Below, in pieces: positions 17,532 to 25,471 of a stretch of DNA of 64,000 nucleotides. The notes under the pieces were generated by a model. It ran no database searches. It was not told the origin of the DNA and worked only from the letters and a program-made list of their open reading frames with translations. The stretch comes from Ruminiclostridium sp. Its GTDB lineage: Bacteria; Bacillota; Clostridia; Oscillospirales; Ruminococcaceae. Location: the NCBI GenBank assembly GCA_017395555.1, contig JAFPUE010000049.1, positions 1-64,000 on the forward strand. Reading direction: 5' to 3'. Position 1 is the stretch's first letter. Each line of letters opens with the position of its first letter. The translations under genes were made by a program, and so were the position numbers.

Positions 17532-19306
17532 TTCACCGCCAGCCTTTCGTAAAGAGCTTCATCCGGGTCAACGAGTATCGTCTTGTTGTTGACGAAGATG
17601 ACCATACCGGGCTTTGCGCCGTTCGGCTTCTTAACGTAGCGGGCGAGGGTGTAATCCACGGGGATCTTGGTGCCGTTTCGTCCCTTCGAGCAAGTCGCCG
17701 CGAGCTGCGCCGCCTCGACTATCGTGCTGTCGGGTATTTCCCTGCCCTCCGCACGGATTATGACGTGCGAGCCGGGAATGTTCTGCGTGTGCAGCCACAT
17801 ATCCTCCGGCAGCGCCGTTTTGAGCGTGAGCTTGTCGTTTTGCAGATTGTTGCGTCCGACAAGTATCTCGAACCCGTCCGACGAGCGGAATTTGAGCGGT
17901 TGCGCGGCTTTCGGGGCTTTGGCGTTCCTCTCGGTCTTTGCCGAGCGGATATAGCCGGTATTTATAAGCTCCTGCTTGATCTCGTAGATCGCCGCTTCGC
18001 TCCCGACACCGCTGCCGACACGGGAAGCCGCGTCAAAAACGCTGTCAATATATGCGAGCTCCTTTTCGCCCTGTACGATAAATCCCGTCAGCAGCTTTTC
18101 CGCCGTGTCGAGCTTTTTGTACTCGGAATAGAGCTTCTGCGCATTCTGCGAGGGCGTGAGCCGCACATCGAGCTTTATCGTTACCTCGCCGCCGTTGACA
18201 TAATCCTCGGCGGTGAGCTCGGTCATGCCCTTCTCCGTTCTCCACAGATTGGCACTGAGAATGTCACCCATGAGCCGGTAGTGCTCTTTTTCCGCGCAGT
18301 CGCGAAGCTCCTGCTTCTGAACTTCGAGCTTCCTTGAAATGCGCTCGTAGATCGTCATTATCGTTTTCAGCAAGTCGCCGGAGCGCTGCTTAACCCGATC
18401 GGCGGAAGCGCGTTCGCCGAAAAAGCGGTCAATAAGCGCCGAGGGGCTGTCGAACGGTATCTCGGTCATTTCCGCACCGTACTGCTCAACAGGCACAAAG
18501 CAGAAATCCTTCGGCTTGCCGCTTTTCTCGCAGACCATTGTGCAGCCGTCGTAACCTTCGATATACCCCGCAATCTTCTTTAAGAAAAATATCAGCTTTT
18601 CGAGCCTGTCCTCATTCATGTCACACACCCGCGCTTCGGTATCTCTTGCCGCACGGTAGGCACATTCCCTCGCAAATATCGGGGAAATGCCCTCAAATAC
18701 AGACATGAGCGCTTTTGCGATACGCTGCTCGCCGAACGGCAGGAGACGTTCCCCGAAATCGGAGAAGTCGTATTCCGTCAGGCAGAGCCGTTCCTCACGC
18801 GGCGGCAGCTCATAGATGATATTCGGCAATATCCTGCGCACGGAAGAGATATCGTCGGTCACGCGCTTTATGCTGTCAATGACGCGCCATACCCCGTCCT
18901 TTTTCGTAAGCAGTATTATATTGCTGTATTTTCCCATGATCTCGGCGGCAACGCGGTTTTCGCAGATATCGCCGATCTCATTCGTACATTCAAAATCAAA
19001 GTTTATAATGCGCTCAAGTCCGTCCTGCGATATGCCGGTGAGCCGCCCGCCGCCGAGCGCCTTGCGCATCAGCATACAGAACATCGGTGGCTGCTGCGGG
19101 TTTTCGGGAGCTGTCCGGGTAAGACATACCCGTGCCGACGAGCTTTCCGCGGAAAAGAGTATCTTCTCCGCGCCGCCGAATGTGCGCATCGTTATTATTA
19201 TCTCATCGCGCGAAGGCTGGTGGATCTTGTCCACACGCGCGCCTATGAGCTTTCTGTCAAGCATTTCCCGCACAACGCAGTGCAGGAAAGCGCCGTCAAG
19301 CGACAA
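17528..19306 (-). CDS. rqcH: RqcH, ribosome quality-control NFACT protein
   Basis: RqcH (formerly FbpA-like) binds split 50S subunits with stalled peptidyl-tRNA and adds C-terminal alanine tails. The NFACT-N domain starts at residue 1 (MSLDGAFLHCVVREMLDRK), a central coiled coil spans about 290-440, and the NFACT-R domain lies about 465-560 (MWLHTQNIPGSHVIIR, TCSKGRNGTKIPVDYT). The start codon appears to be TTG at 19304-19306 with GGTGG five bases upstream. It leads an operon with the zinc-ribbon gene and valS. Older annotation calls this family fibronectin-binding. Confidence 0.93.
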   Translation of the reverse strand: MSLDGAFLHCVVREMLDRKLIGARVDKIHQPSRDEIIITMRTFGGAEKILFSAESSSARVCLTRTAPENPQQPPMFCMLMRKALGGGRLTGISQDGLERIINFDFECTNEIGDICENRVAAEIMGKYSNIILLTKKDGVWRVIDSIKRVTDDISSVRRILPNIIYELPPREERLCLTEYDFSDFGERLLPFGEQRIAKALMSVFEGISPIFARECAYRAARDTEARVCDMNEDRLEKLIFFLKKIAGYIEGYDGCTMVCEKSGKPKDFCFVPVEQYGAEMTEIPFDSPSALIDRFFGERASADRVKQRSGDLLKTIMTIYERISRKLEVQKQELRDCAEKEHYRLMGDILSANLWRTEKGMTELTAEDYVNGGEVTIKLDVRLTPSQNAQKLYSEYKKLDTAEKLLTGFIVQGEKELAYIDSVFDAASRVGSGVGSEAAIYEIKQELINTGYIRSAKTERNAKAPKAAQPLKFRSSDGFEILVGRNNLQNDKLTLKTALPEDMWLHTQNIPGSHVIIRAEGREIPDSTIVEAAQLAATCSKGRNGTKIPVDYTLARYVKKPNGAKPGMVIFVNNKTILVDPDEALYERLAVK

Positions 19307-19496
19307 AAAACCACCGGCTTTCCAATTAAGAATTACGGAGCGCGCCTGCGGCGCGTTATCCGAACCGTGACGAAATTACGGGATATAATTAAAAAAATTT
19401 TTGTGTTCGTCACGGCACCTCACAAGGGTGCTCTTTATCTATATCATTATCAATAACTATAACTATATCTATATCCTTATCTGTATCTATATCACC
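19307..19496. other. rqcH upstream region with inverted repeat and low-complexity tract
   Basis: No gene. A 10-bp perfect inverted repeat lies at 19365-19374 (CCGTGACGAA) and 19406-19415 (TTCGTCACGG). From about 19435 to 19492 there is a degenerate TATCTA-type microsatellite. No clear promoter for rqcH could be identified. Confidence 0.5.
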
Positions 19497-19526
19497 CACA
19501 ATTGTGCACAATTGTGCACAATTGTG
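19497..19526. promoter_or_regulatory. Three tandem copies of the palindrome CACAATTGTG
   Basis: CACAATTGTG is repeated three times without a gap at 19497, 19507 and 19517. The unit is itself palindromic and the 10-bp period puts every copy on one helix face. This is how clustered operator sites look. It lies between rqcH and the end of the Nif3 gene. Confidence 0.5.
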
Positions 19527-19596
19527 ATTCTATACGGTAAACCGATAAATTGCCGATTCCTTTTCACAAAAATGCAGGACGCAAAAAGCTAAAACG

Positions 19597-20376
19597 TCAG
19601 ATGTATTTGCACGGCTCCGCGTTCGCAGCAGGCTCGAAGATGTCGGCGTCCGGGAAATGGGCGGAGAGCTTGCGGATAAGCTCGCCGACAATGATGTTCT
19701 CGGTAGCATAGTGACCGGCATCAATGACTGTGACACCGACGTTTCGCGCGTCAATGAACGCATGGTGCTTTACGTCGCCGGTGATTATCGCGTCTATGCC
19801 CATTTTTATGCAGTTATACACTTCGTCCGTCCCGGCACCGGAGCAGAGCGCCACGCTCTTTATGCTCCTGCCGCCGTCGCAGTATTTTACGCTCTGGCAG
19901 CCGAACGCGGTCTTTGCCTTGTCGGCAAGTCCGTCCGCACTTATCTCAAAGTCGAGGTAAGCGATACGCCCGTAGCCTATGTTCTTGTCCGGGTGTACAA
20001 GGTGCAGCACAGGCGCATTCTTCGGATCGCCGAAGCCCATCATATCATACATCAGGTCACTTATGCCGCCGCGCACCATATCAAGGTTGGTATGAGCGCA
20101 GACTGCCGCTATGCCCGACTTTATCATTCTGTAAACCGGACTGCCCTCGTCTATTCTCGCGAGCTTGTGGAATATTACCGGGTGATGCGAAACTATCAGC
20201 TGCGCACCGACACGCTCACATTCCTCAACTATATCGTTCGTTATGTCAAGGCAGACAGCAAGACGGTACACCTCGGTGTCACGGCTTCCGACAAGAAGTC
20301 CGGAATTGTCGAAGTCGTCCTGGAGCCTGAACGGCGCGTATGTGTTGATATAGTCGTAAACTTCCCCTACTGTCAT
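19597..20376 (-). CDS. Nif3-like dinuclear metal centre protein
   Basis: A 259-residue YqfO/Nif3-family protein, a hexameric toroid with two metals per subunit. Recognised by FDNSGLLVGS, CLDITNDIVEE, the metal motif VSHHPVIFHKLARI, AHTNLDMVRGG and the C-terminal GDVKHHAFIDA and DAGHYATE. It lacks the PII-like insert found in some longer homologues. The start overlaps trmK by four bases (ATGA), an arrangement (trmK with nif3) that is common in Firmicutes. Biochemical role still unclear for the family. Confidence 0.95.
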   Translation of the reverse strand: MTVGEVYDYINTYAPFRLQDDFDNSGLLVGSRDTEVYRLAVCLDITNDIVEECERVGAQLIVSHHPVIFHKLARIDEGSPVYRMIKSGIAAVCAHTNLDMVRGGISDLMYDMMGFGDPKNAPVLHLVHPDKNIGYGRIAYLDFEISADGLADKAKTAFGCQSVKYCDGGRSIKSVALCSGAGTDEVYNCIKMGIDAIITGDVKHHAFIDARNVGVTVIDAGHYATENIIVGELIRKLSAHFPDADIFEPAANAEPCKYI

Positions 20377-20984
20377 GGCTGTTCCTTTCTGATTATGCTG
20401 AGCAGGGACGGATCGCTCCTGCCGAGCTTTTCAAGCTGTCCGTTTACCTTTTTTATATAACGCGGATCGCCGCATTTGCCGAAATATGCAAATTCGTCGC
20501 TTATCTCGCGCTTTTCTCCGGTGTACACCGCAAGCACCACCGTGTATGCCTTGCCGGCGCTGTACGCGCCCTTTTCCTCGGTTATCTCAAAGCCGTTCGC
20601 GTACAGGAATCGGCGCAGGTGCTCCGCTCGCGTCATAGGCTGGAGGATAAAGCGCGTGTCCGCGGTCACAAATGTGCAGCCGCCGACTATCCGAGCAATA
20701 AGCTCGCCGCCCATTCCCGCAACGATAACATCGTCACAGGGCGGGATATCGGCAAGCCCGTCCGAGCGTATCAGGCGGATCCTGTCGGAAAAGCCGTACT
20801 TTTCGACATTTGCACGGGCTGCTTCGAGCGGCATCTCATTCACATCGGAAGCGATAACGTCCCGCGCTCCCTGCTCGCACAGGAAGCACGGCAGCAGCGC
20901 GTGATCGGTGCCGACATCACATATACGCCTGTCGGTCCGCACAAATGATGCAACCGCGGCGAGCCTGTCGTCAAGCCGTATCAC
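20373..20984 (-). CDS. trmK: tRNA (adenine-22-N1)-methyltransferase
   Basis: TrmK methylates N1 of A22 in the D-loop of bacterial tRNAs using SAM. The Rossmann motif I is ICDVGTDHALLPCFL, followed by VIASDVNEMPLEAA, and the family signature DVIVAGMGGELI. The C-terminal half is helical. Length 203 is slightly short of B. subtilis TrmK (about 238). The start appears to be GTG at 20982-20984, directly abutting the DUF1858 stop codon. Confidence 0.93.
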   Translation of the reverse strand: MIRLDDRLAAVASFVRTDRRICDVGTDHALLPCFLCEQGARDVIASDVNEMPLEAARANVEKYGFSDRIRLIRSDGLADIPPCDDVIVAGMGGELIARIVGGCTFVTADTRFILQPMTRAEHLRRFLYANGFEITEEKGAYSAGKAYTVVLAVYTGEKREISDEFAYFGKCGDPRYIKKVNGQLEKLGRSDPSLLSIIRKEQP

Positions 20985-21182
20985 TTATGCAAGAACGGCG
21001 TTGAGCTTCTCGATGAGAGCGTCGGGATCTGCATCATGCACAAGGCAAGCCTCCTCGATCGTCTCGCCGACAGAAGCCGGGCATCCGAGGCAGTGCATAC
21101 CTATTTCAAAGAAGTAGGGAGCCGCAGCCTCCGCGTTTTCCTGTAAGATCTCTCCGATAAGCGTATCTTTTGTTACTGTCAT
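20985..21182 (-). CDS. DUF1858 protein
   Basis: A 65-residue protein with the DUF1858 layout: ETIGxIL-like N-terminus (DTLIGEILQENAEAAAPYFF), then GMHCLGCPASVGETIEEAC, holding the CxxC pair typical of the family, and an ending LIEKLNAVLA. Function is unknown; the domain often accompanies redox or hybrid-cluster proteins. The start follows GGAGG. It is the first gene of the trmK-nif3 operon. Confidence 0.93.
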   Translation of the reverse strand: MTVTKDTLIGEILQENAEAAAPYFFEIGMHCLGCPASVGETIEEACLVHDADPDALIEKLNAVLA

Positions 21183-21222
21183 TGTTTTGTACCTCCGTTT
21201 TCCGATTACGAATAATCAATAT

Positions 21223-21251
21223 ATTATACCATTATTTATGGAAATAGTCAA
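21223..21251 (-). promoter_or_regulatory. Promoter of the DUF1858-trmK-nif3 operon
   Basis: On the minus strand TTGACT (complement of 21246-21251) and TATAAT (complement of 21223-21228) are 17 bases apart. Confidence 0.75.
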
Positions 21252-21294
21252 TGATTTTATGAAAATACGTTTTTATAAGAGCGCGGTTATTATC

Positions 21295-21323
21295 TTGACA
21301 AGCTGTCTGAAACATGATAAGAT
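21295..21323 (+). promoter_or_regulatory. Promoter of the 38-residue peptide gene
   Basis: TTGACA at 21295-21300 and TAAGAT at 21318-21323, spacer 17. It starts a transcript with a leader of about 80 bases. Confidence 0.55.
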
Positions 21324-21371
21324 AAAAAGCGAGAATGAGGGTAGTAAAAAGCTGCGCATATATGGTGGTTT

Positions 21372-21404
21372 CACTCCCGGAGCGGATTTTCCGCGAAAGG
21401 AGTG
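21372..21404 (+). promoter_or_regulatory. Hairpin that hides the ribosome site of the small peptide
   Basis: CACTCC at 21372-21377 pairs with GGAGTG at 21399-21404, and inside it GCGGA (21382-21386) pairs with TCCGC (21390-21394). The outer stem covers part of the AAAGGAG ribosome site, so translation should depend on opening it. Confidence 0.5.
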
Positions 21405-21410
21405 GTGAAA

Positions 21411-21527
21411 ATGGGTTTATTTGCGGTATTATCCGAGCTTTTTGGCGAGATAATACATATTGTACTCATTAACGCTTCGTTTATCGGGGCATGGATACGT
21501 TTCCTTGCTGATAAGCATTTCAGATAA
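21411..21527 (+). CDS. 38-residue amphipathic/hydrophobic peptide
   Basis: The frame reads MGLFAVLSELFGEII followed by HIVLINASFIGAWIRFL and the basic end ADKHFR. One hydrophobic helix of about 25 residues is expected. It has its own promoter, an AAAGGAG site seven to ten bases upstream and a terminator-like hairpin that starts at the stop codon. The gene layout, with a hidden ribosome site, resembles type I toxin peptides, but the sequence matches no toxin family that I recognise and no antisense RNA is proven. Could also be a regulatory small membrane protein. Confidence 0.55.
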   Translation: MGLFAVLSELFGEIIHIVLINASFIGAWIRFLADKHFR

Positions 21528-21574
21528 AAGGAAAACAGCCACCATGAGCTTACCGGCTTGGCGGCTGTTCCTTT
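21527..21574 (+). terminator. Hairpin after the 38-residue peptide
   Basis: Arms 21527-21543 and 21560-21574 pair with a two-base bulge and one mismatch. The T-run after it is short (CTTT lies inside the stem). Confidence 0.55.
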
Positions 21575-21928
21575 AACAGTTTAGCAATGCTCCGGGAGCA
21601 CATCGATAAGCGCTCCTTTTACGAAATTATTATACCACGTTCTCCCGCGCCTTGTCAAGTACAGGGTGCGATTATTTTAATTTTACCGGCGGTTACGGAA
21701 TATTGAAGCCACGCGCTGTACAAACTGCACAAATTTTTGCCTTTTATTTCTACACCAATACCTGTATATTCACAAAAAAACTATAGATTTTTTCGGAAAA
21801 ATAGTGTATAATAAATGTCGATAGCTTGAATTTTGAAATAAGTGATATCATTTTTATGATCCGCACCTCAATTATTCACTGTTCAATATTCATTATTCAC
21901 TATTCATTACTTTTCAGGGGGTTACATA
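21575..21928. other. Intergenic region with probable promoter of the EF-G paralogue
   Basis: No gene. TATAAT at 21807-21812 with a poor -35 (TAGATT at 21784-21789, spacer 17) is the best promoter candidate. From 21870 to 21908 ATTCA/ATTCACT-type direct repeats precede the ribosome site. Confidence 0.45.
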
Positions 21929-23977
21929 ATGAAAACCTATAAATGCAAAAATATCCGTAATATCGCGTTTGCAGGCCACGGAGCAAGCGGCAAGACTTCC
22001 CTCACCGAGGCGATGCTTTTTGTAAGCGGCGGTATCGACAGACAGGGAAAGATAGCCGACGGAAACACCGTGAGCGACTATGACCCCGATGAGATAAAGA
22101 GAAAGGTCTCGCTCAACACTTCTCTCGCGTATGCAGAATGGAAGGACGTTAAGATAAACATAGTTGACACTCCCGGTCAGTTCGATTTCATCGGCGGTAT
22201 GTATGAGGGTATCAGAGCCGCGGAGACAGTCGTTATCACCGTTCCCGCAAAGGACGGCGTTCAGGTAGGCACGATCAAGGCTTACAGAGAAGCAAAGAAG
22301 CGCGGCAAAGCGACAATGTTCGTTGTAACGAAGACCGACGAGGAGAACTCCAGCTTCTACCGCGTTCTTGAAGAGCTCAAGACCAACTTCGGTTCCTCCG
22401 TTTGCCCGGTAATCGTTCCGTTCGACAAGCCCGGCAAGGTCGAAAGCTACATCAACCTGTTTGAGATGAAGGCATATAAGTACACGAACGGCAAGGCGGA
22501 AGAGGTTGAAATGCCCGCTTCCGAGAACCGTATCAAGGGACTTCGCGCTGCAATGGCGGAAGCTATCGCAGAAACCGACGAAGAGCTCATGATGAGATTC
22601 TTTGAGAACGAGGGCGAGGACTTCACCGAAGCCGAGATCACAAAGGGACCTCATGACGGCGTGGATCAGGGTAACATCACCCCTGTTGTCTGCTGCTCCG
22701 CAGAAAAGCTCGAAAGCATCGACAAGGTGCTCGACACAATGATATACATGCTCCCGTCGCCCGACGAGAGAAAGGACGAGATCGTTGACTACAACGAGGA
22801 GATGCCGCTTGCGGCGTTCGTATTCAAGACCCTCGCCGATCCGTTCGTAGGAAAGCTCAGCTTCGTCAAGATCGTTGCCGGCGTTCTCACCGCAAAGGTA
22901 GATATCATCAACGCGACTACCGGCGAAAGCGAAAAATTCGGCAAGATGCTCGCGCTCAAGGGCAAGAAGCAGGAAGAAATGATCGAAGCGTATGCGGGCG
23001 ATATCGTAGCGCTCACTAAGCTCAACGCCAACACCAGCGACACGCTCTGCGACTCCTCGAACGTATTCTCGCTCGCACCTATCGAGTTCCCCGTTCCTTG
23101 CTACTTCAAGGCAGTTTCCGCGAAGGACAAGAACGACGAGGGCAAGATCAGCAACGCTATCCGCAGACTTCTCGAAGAAGACCGCACACTCAGCTATATC
23201 CACAACCACGAGACACATCAGCGTATTCTCGGCGGTCTGGGCGAGCAGCACATAGACGCTTCCGTTCAGAAGCTCAAGAACAAGTTCGGCGTTGACGTTA
23301 TCCTCAGCGATCCGACTATCGCATACAGAGAGGCTATACGCAAGAAAGTATCCGTTGAAGGAAAGCACAAGAAGCAGTCCGGCGGTCATGGTCAGTACGG
23401 TCACGTTAAGATCGAATTCGAGCCGCACAACGAGGATCAGCTCATATTTGAAGAGCGTGTATTCGGCGGAAGCGTTCCGAAGAACTTCTTCCCGGCTGTT
23501 GAAAAGGGCTTGCAGGAAAGCATCGTTCACGGCGTTCTCGCGGGATATCCCGTTGTACGTCTGAAAGCGACACTGTTCGACGGTTCGTATCACCCGGTTG
23601 ACAGCTCGGAGCAGGCGTTCAAGATGGCTGCTCACATCGCGTACAAGAACGGACTTTCTCAGGCTTCACCCTGCCTGCTCGAACCGATCGAGCTTATGAA
23701 GTTCACGGTGCCGGACGACAACACCGGTGATATAATGGGTATCGTAAACAAGCGCAGAGGCGCGGTTCTCGGTATGAACCCCGTAGGCGAGGGACTGACC
23801 GAAGTCGATGCCGAGCTTCCTATGGCAGAAACCGGCGATCTTGCAACCGTTATCCGTCAGATGACGAAGGGCATGGGCTGGTTCACAATGGAATTTGCGC
23901 GTTACGAGCAGCTTCCGTCCAACCTCGAAGCCGATGTTATCGCGAACGCTCCGAAGTTCAGCGAGTATGAGGGATAA
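21929..23977 (+). CDS. EF-G-like translational GTPase with altered G motifs
   Basis: Full-length EF-G architecture (682 residues, five domains). The P-loop is GHGASGKT at 16-23. Switch II reads DTPGQFDF (80-87) with Gln84 where canonical EF-G has the catalytic His. The base-recognition motif is TKTD (134-137), not NKxD. These changes mark a clostridial EF-G paralogue, not the housekeeping FusA. Domain IV is present (GHGQYGHVKIEFEP). There is no adjacent rpsL, rpsG or tuf, which also argues against canonical fusA. The role could be a specialised or slow translocase, or ribosome protection; not resolvable from sequence. Confidence 0.88.
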   Translation: MKTYKCKNIRNIAFAGHGASGKTSLTEAMLFVSGGIDRQGKIADGNTVSDYDPDEIKRKVSLNTSLAYAEWKDVKINIVDTPGQFDFIGGMYEGIRAAETVVITVPAKDGVQVGTIKAYREAKKRGKATMFVVTKTDEENSSFYRVLEELKTNFGSSVCPVIVPFDKPGKVESYINLFEMKAYKYTNGKAEEVEMPASENRIKGLRAAMAEAIAETDEELMMRFFENEGEDFTEAEITKGPHDGVDQGNITPVVCCSAEKLESIDKVLDTMIYMLPSPDERKDEIVDYNEEMPLAAFVFKTLADPFVGKLSFVKIVAGVLTAKVDIINATTGESEKFGKMLALKGKKQEEMIEAYAGDIVALTKLNANTSDTLCDSSNVFSLAPIEFPVPCYFKAVSAKDKNDEGKISNAIRRLLEEDRTLSYIHNHETHQRILGGLGEQHIDASVQKLKNKFGVDVILSDPTIAYREAIRKKVSVEGKHKKQSGGHGQYGHVKIEFEPHNEDQLIFEERVFGGSVPKNFFPAVEKGLQESIVHGVLAGYPVVRLKATLFDGSYHPVDSSEQAFKMAAHIAYKNGLSQASPCLLEPIELMKFTVPDDNTGDIMGIVNKRRGAVLGMNPVGEGLTEVDAELPMAETGDLATVIRQMTKGMGWFTMEFARYEQLPSNLEADVIANAPKFSEYEG

Positions 23978-24059
23978 TGCACAAAAGTGTAACCCAAAAA
24001 TCTTATACCGTGTGTCACTGTTGACAAAATGTACCAAAAAAGTTTATACAAATTTACTA

Positions 24060-24209
24060 TTGCAATAACAGTGACACGGTGGTATAATATAGATGTTGAA
24101 TGAAGTTGAGTGGTTTTACTTCTGTTTTTCAATTGCAACATTTCATTTTTTTCATAACTTATCTCCTTTATTTTTTCGCCCCGCGTGTGACCCACGCGGG
24201 GACTTTTTT
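24060..24209 (+). ncRNA. Candidate small RNA with promoter, inverted-repeat operator and terminator
   Basis: A strong promoter, TTGCAA at 24060-24065 and TATAAT at 24083-24088 with 17-base spacer, is followed about 110 bases later by a terminator: a 9-bp stem 24179-24187/24193-24201 and a six-base T-run. No convincing reading frame lies between. An imperfect inverted repeat (about 24004-24022 and 24066-24085) overlaps the promoter spacer and could be an operator. The transcript would be about 115 bases and pyrimidine-rich. Alternatively it is the leader of something lost. Confidence 0.5.
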
Positions 24210-24210
24210 G

Positions 24211-24641
24211 TGCCGAAGCCGGCACGGGCAATCCGCGGCTATTCTCTTCAACGGGCGGGCGCAGTGGTCGTATCATGTTATTCTCTGCTATGGCAGCCCT
24301 GTTGCGCAGAAGCCTGCGCTCGCAATCCGTAGCTATTCTCTTCAATGGGCGGGCGCAGTGGTCGTATCCTGTTAGTCTCTTCTTCGTCATCCCTGTTTCC
24401 GAAGCCTGCGCTCGCAATCCATAGCTATTCTCTTCAACGGTCAGGCGCAGTGGTCGTATCATATTATTCCCTGCTATGGCAGCCCTGTTTCCGAAGCCTG
24501 CGCGGGCAATCCGCGGCTATTCTCTTCAACGGGCGGGCGTGGTGGTCGTATCCTGTTAGTCTCTTCTTCGTCATCCCTGTTTCCGAAGCCTGCGCTCGCA
24601 ATCCGCAGCTATTCTCTTCAACGGGCGGGCGCGCTCCGTCA
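24211..24641. repeat. Tandem array of 92-bp units with ABAB order
   Basis: Five units share GCTATTCTCTTCAACGGGCG; this word starts at 24241 (from ATTCTC), 24335, 24427, 24519 and 24611, giving periods 94, 92, 92, 92. Units 1 and 3 share one 3' half (…TTATTCYCTGCTATGGCAG…), units 2 and 4 another (…TTAGTCTCTTCTTCGTCAT…), so the array is a dimer repeated. The fifth unit is cut short. 92 is not a multiple of 3, so it is not a coding repeat. The first 20 bases (24210-24229) recur at 42894-42913. Confidence 0.85.
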
Positions 24642-24712
24642 TTCTTAATTTGAAATCCCGTAGGATCAATAAGTTTTTACAGGAAAAAGGTTGTTTATTT
24701 ACAGGAAAACTA

Positions 24713-24741
24713 TTGATTTTTTTAAGATTAGGTGATATAAT
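24713..24741 (+). promoter_or_regulatory. Promoter of the VWA gene
   Basis: TTGATT at 24713-24718 and TATAAT at 24736-24741, spacer 17. Confidence 0.7.
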
Positions 24742-24798
24742 AGTAATAGCTTATATGCTTATGGCTTATATATGATTTTGTAACCGGAGGAAATGAAA

Positions 24799-25380
24799 AT
24801 GAAGGATAATCTCAAACAGCTCCTGTTCTCGTTTGACTACGCTCTCGTCGAGCCCGGTCACGCGGATGAGGCGGCAAAGGCGCTTAAAAATTTCGTCACA
24901 GCTGTAAAAAAGACCGATAAGGAAATAAGAGTTTCCGCTATCTCGTTCAACGAGGGCAAGGAAATAAAAATAGTCGATACGCCCATAGAAAAGGTGAAGT
25001 TCCCGAAGCTCGGAACAGGAAGCAACACAACCGGTGCCTGCTCCATGCTCGATAAGACATCAAAGCTCATGGACGATATCGGTATGCGTCTCACAAACAC
25101 TCCCGAAGAGGAAAGACCTTCAAAGATAATCCTCACCATTCTGGTGTTCGGAAGAGACAACGCGAGCAAGAACTGCACATACGAACGGCTCAGAGATATG
25201 ATCGCGCATCAGCGTGATGTGTATAGCTGGAAATTCTTCCTCATCACGGACTTTTCGATAAATATGGAAAAACTTGGTATTGCAGAAGACGACACGATTA
25301 TAATTAAACATGTTAAGGGCGACTGGTTCAAGCAGCCGTTTGAAGAGCTTTCGGATAAGATAGTTGGACTTTTGCAGTAA
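24799..25380 (+). CDS. VWA-like domain protein (TerY-like)
   Basis: A 193-residue cytosolic protein with the alternating beta/alpha pattern of a von Willebrand A fold: RVSAISFNEG, GSNTTGACSMLDKTSKLMDD, KIILTILVFGRDNASKN and WKFFLITDFS. The Thr in GSNTTGAC fits MIDAS motif 2, but motif 1 (DxSxS) is degenerate (FSFDYALVE), so metal binding may be altered. The start at 24799 is better spaced from GGAGG than the ATG at 24793. It stands alone between promoter and terminator. No tellurite genes are nearby. Confidence 0.7.
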   Translation: MKDNLKQLLFSFDYALVEPGHADEAAKALKNFVTAVKKTDKEIRVSAISFNEGKEIKIVDTPIEKVKFPKLGTGSNTTGACSMLDKTSKLMDDIGMRLTNTPEEERPSKIILTILVFGRDNASKNCTYERLRDMIAHQRDVYSWKFFLITDFSINMEKLGIAEDDTIIIKHVKGDWFKQPFEELSDKIVGLLQ

Positions 25381-25389
25381 ATAACGTTA

Positions 25390-25426
25390 CGGCACTGTGC
25401 GACAATATCCGCGCAGTGCCGTTTTT
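25390..25426 (+). terminator. Terminator of the VWA gene
   Basis: CGGCACTG at 25390-25397 pairs with CAGTGCCG at 25414-25421, with an inner GCG/CGC, followed by TTTTT. Confidence 0.85.
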
Positions 25427-25471
25427 GACACACAGGTTTGGATAAAATATGACGGAAGGAGGCGAAGCAGC

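Noticed and set aside
21187..21408. 73-codon frame upstream of the 38-residue peptide
   Set aside because: It overlaps the promoter and the hairpin, has no ribosome site and unusual composition.
24211..24641. Tandem array considered as CRISPR
   Set aside because: The repeated part fills nearly the whole 92-bp unit and alternating halves recur, so there are no unique spacers.
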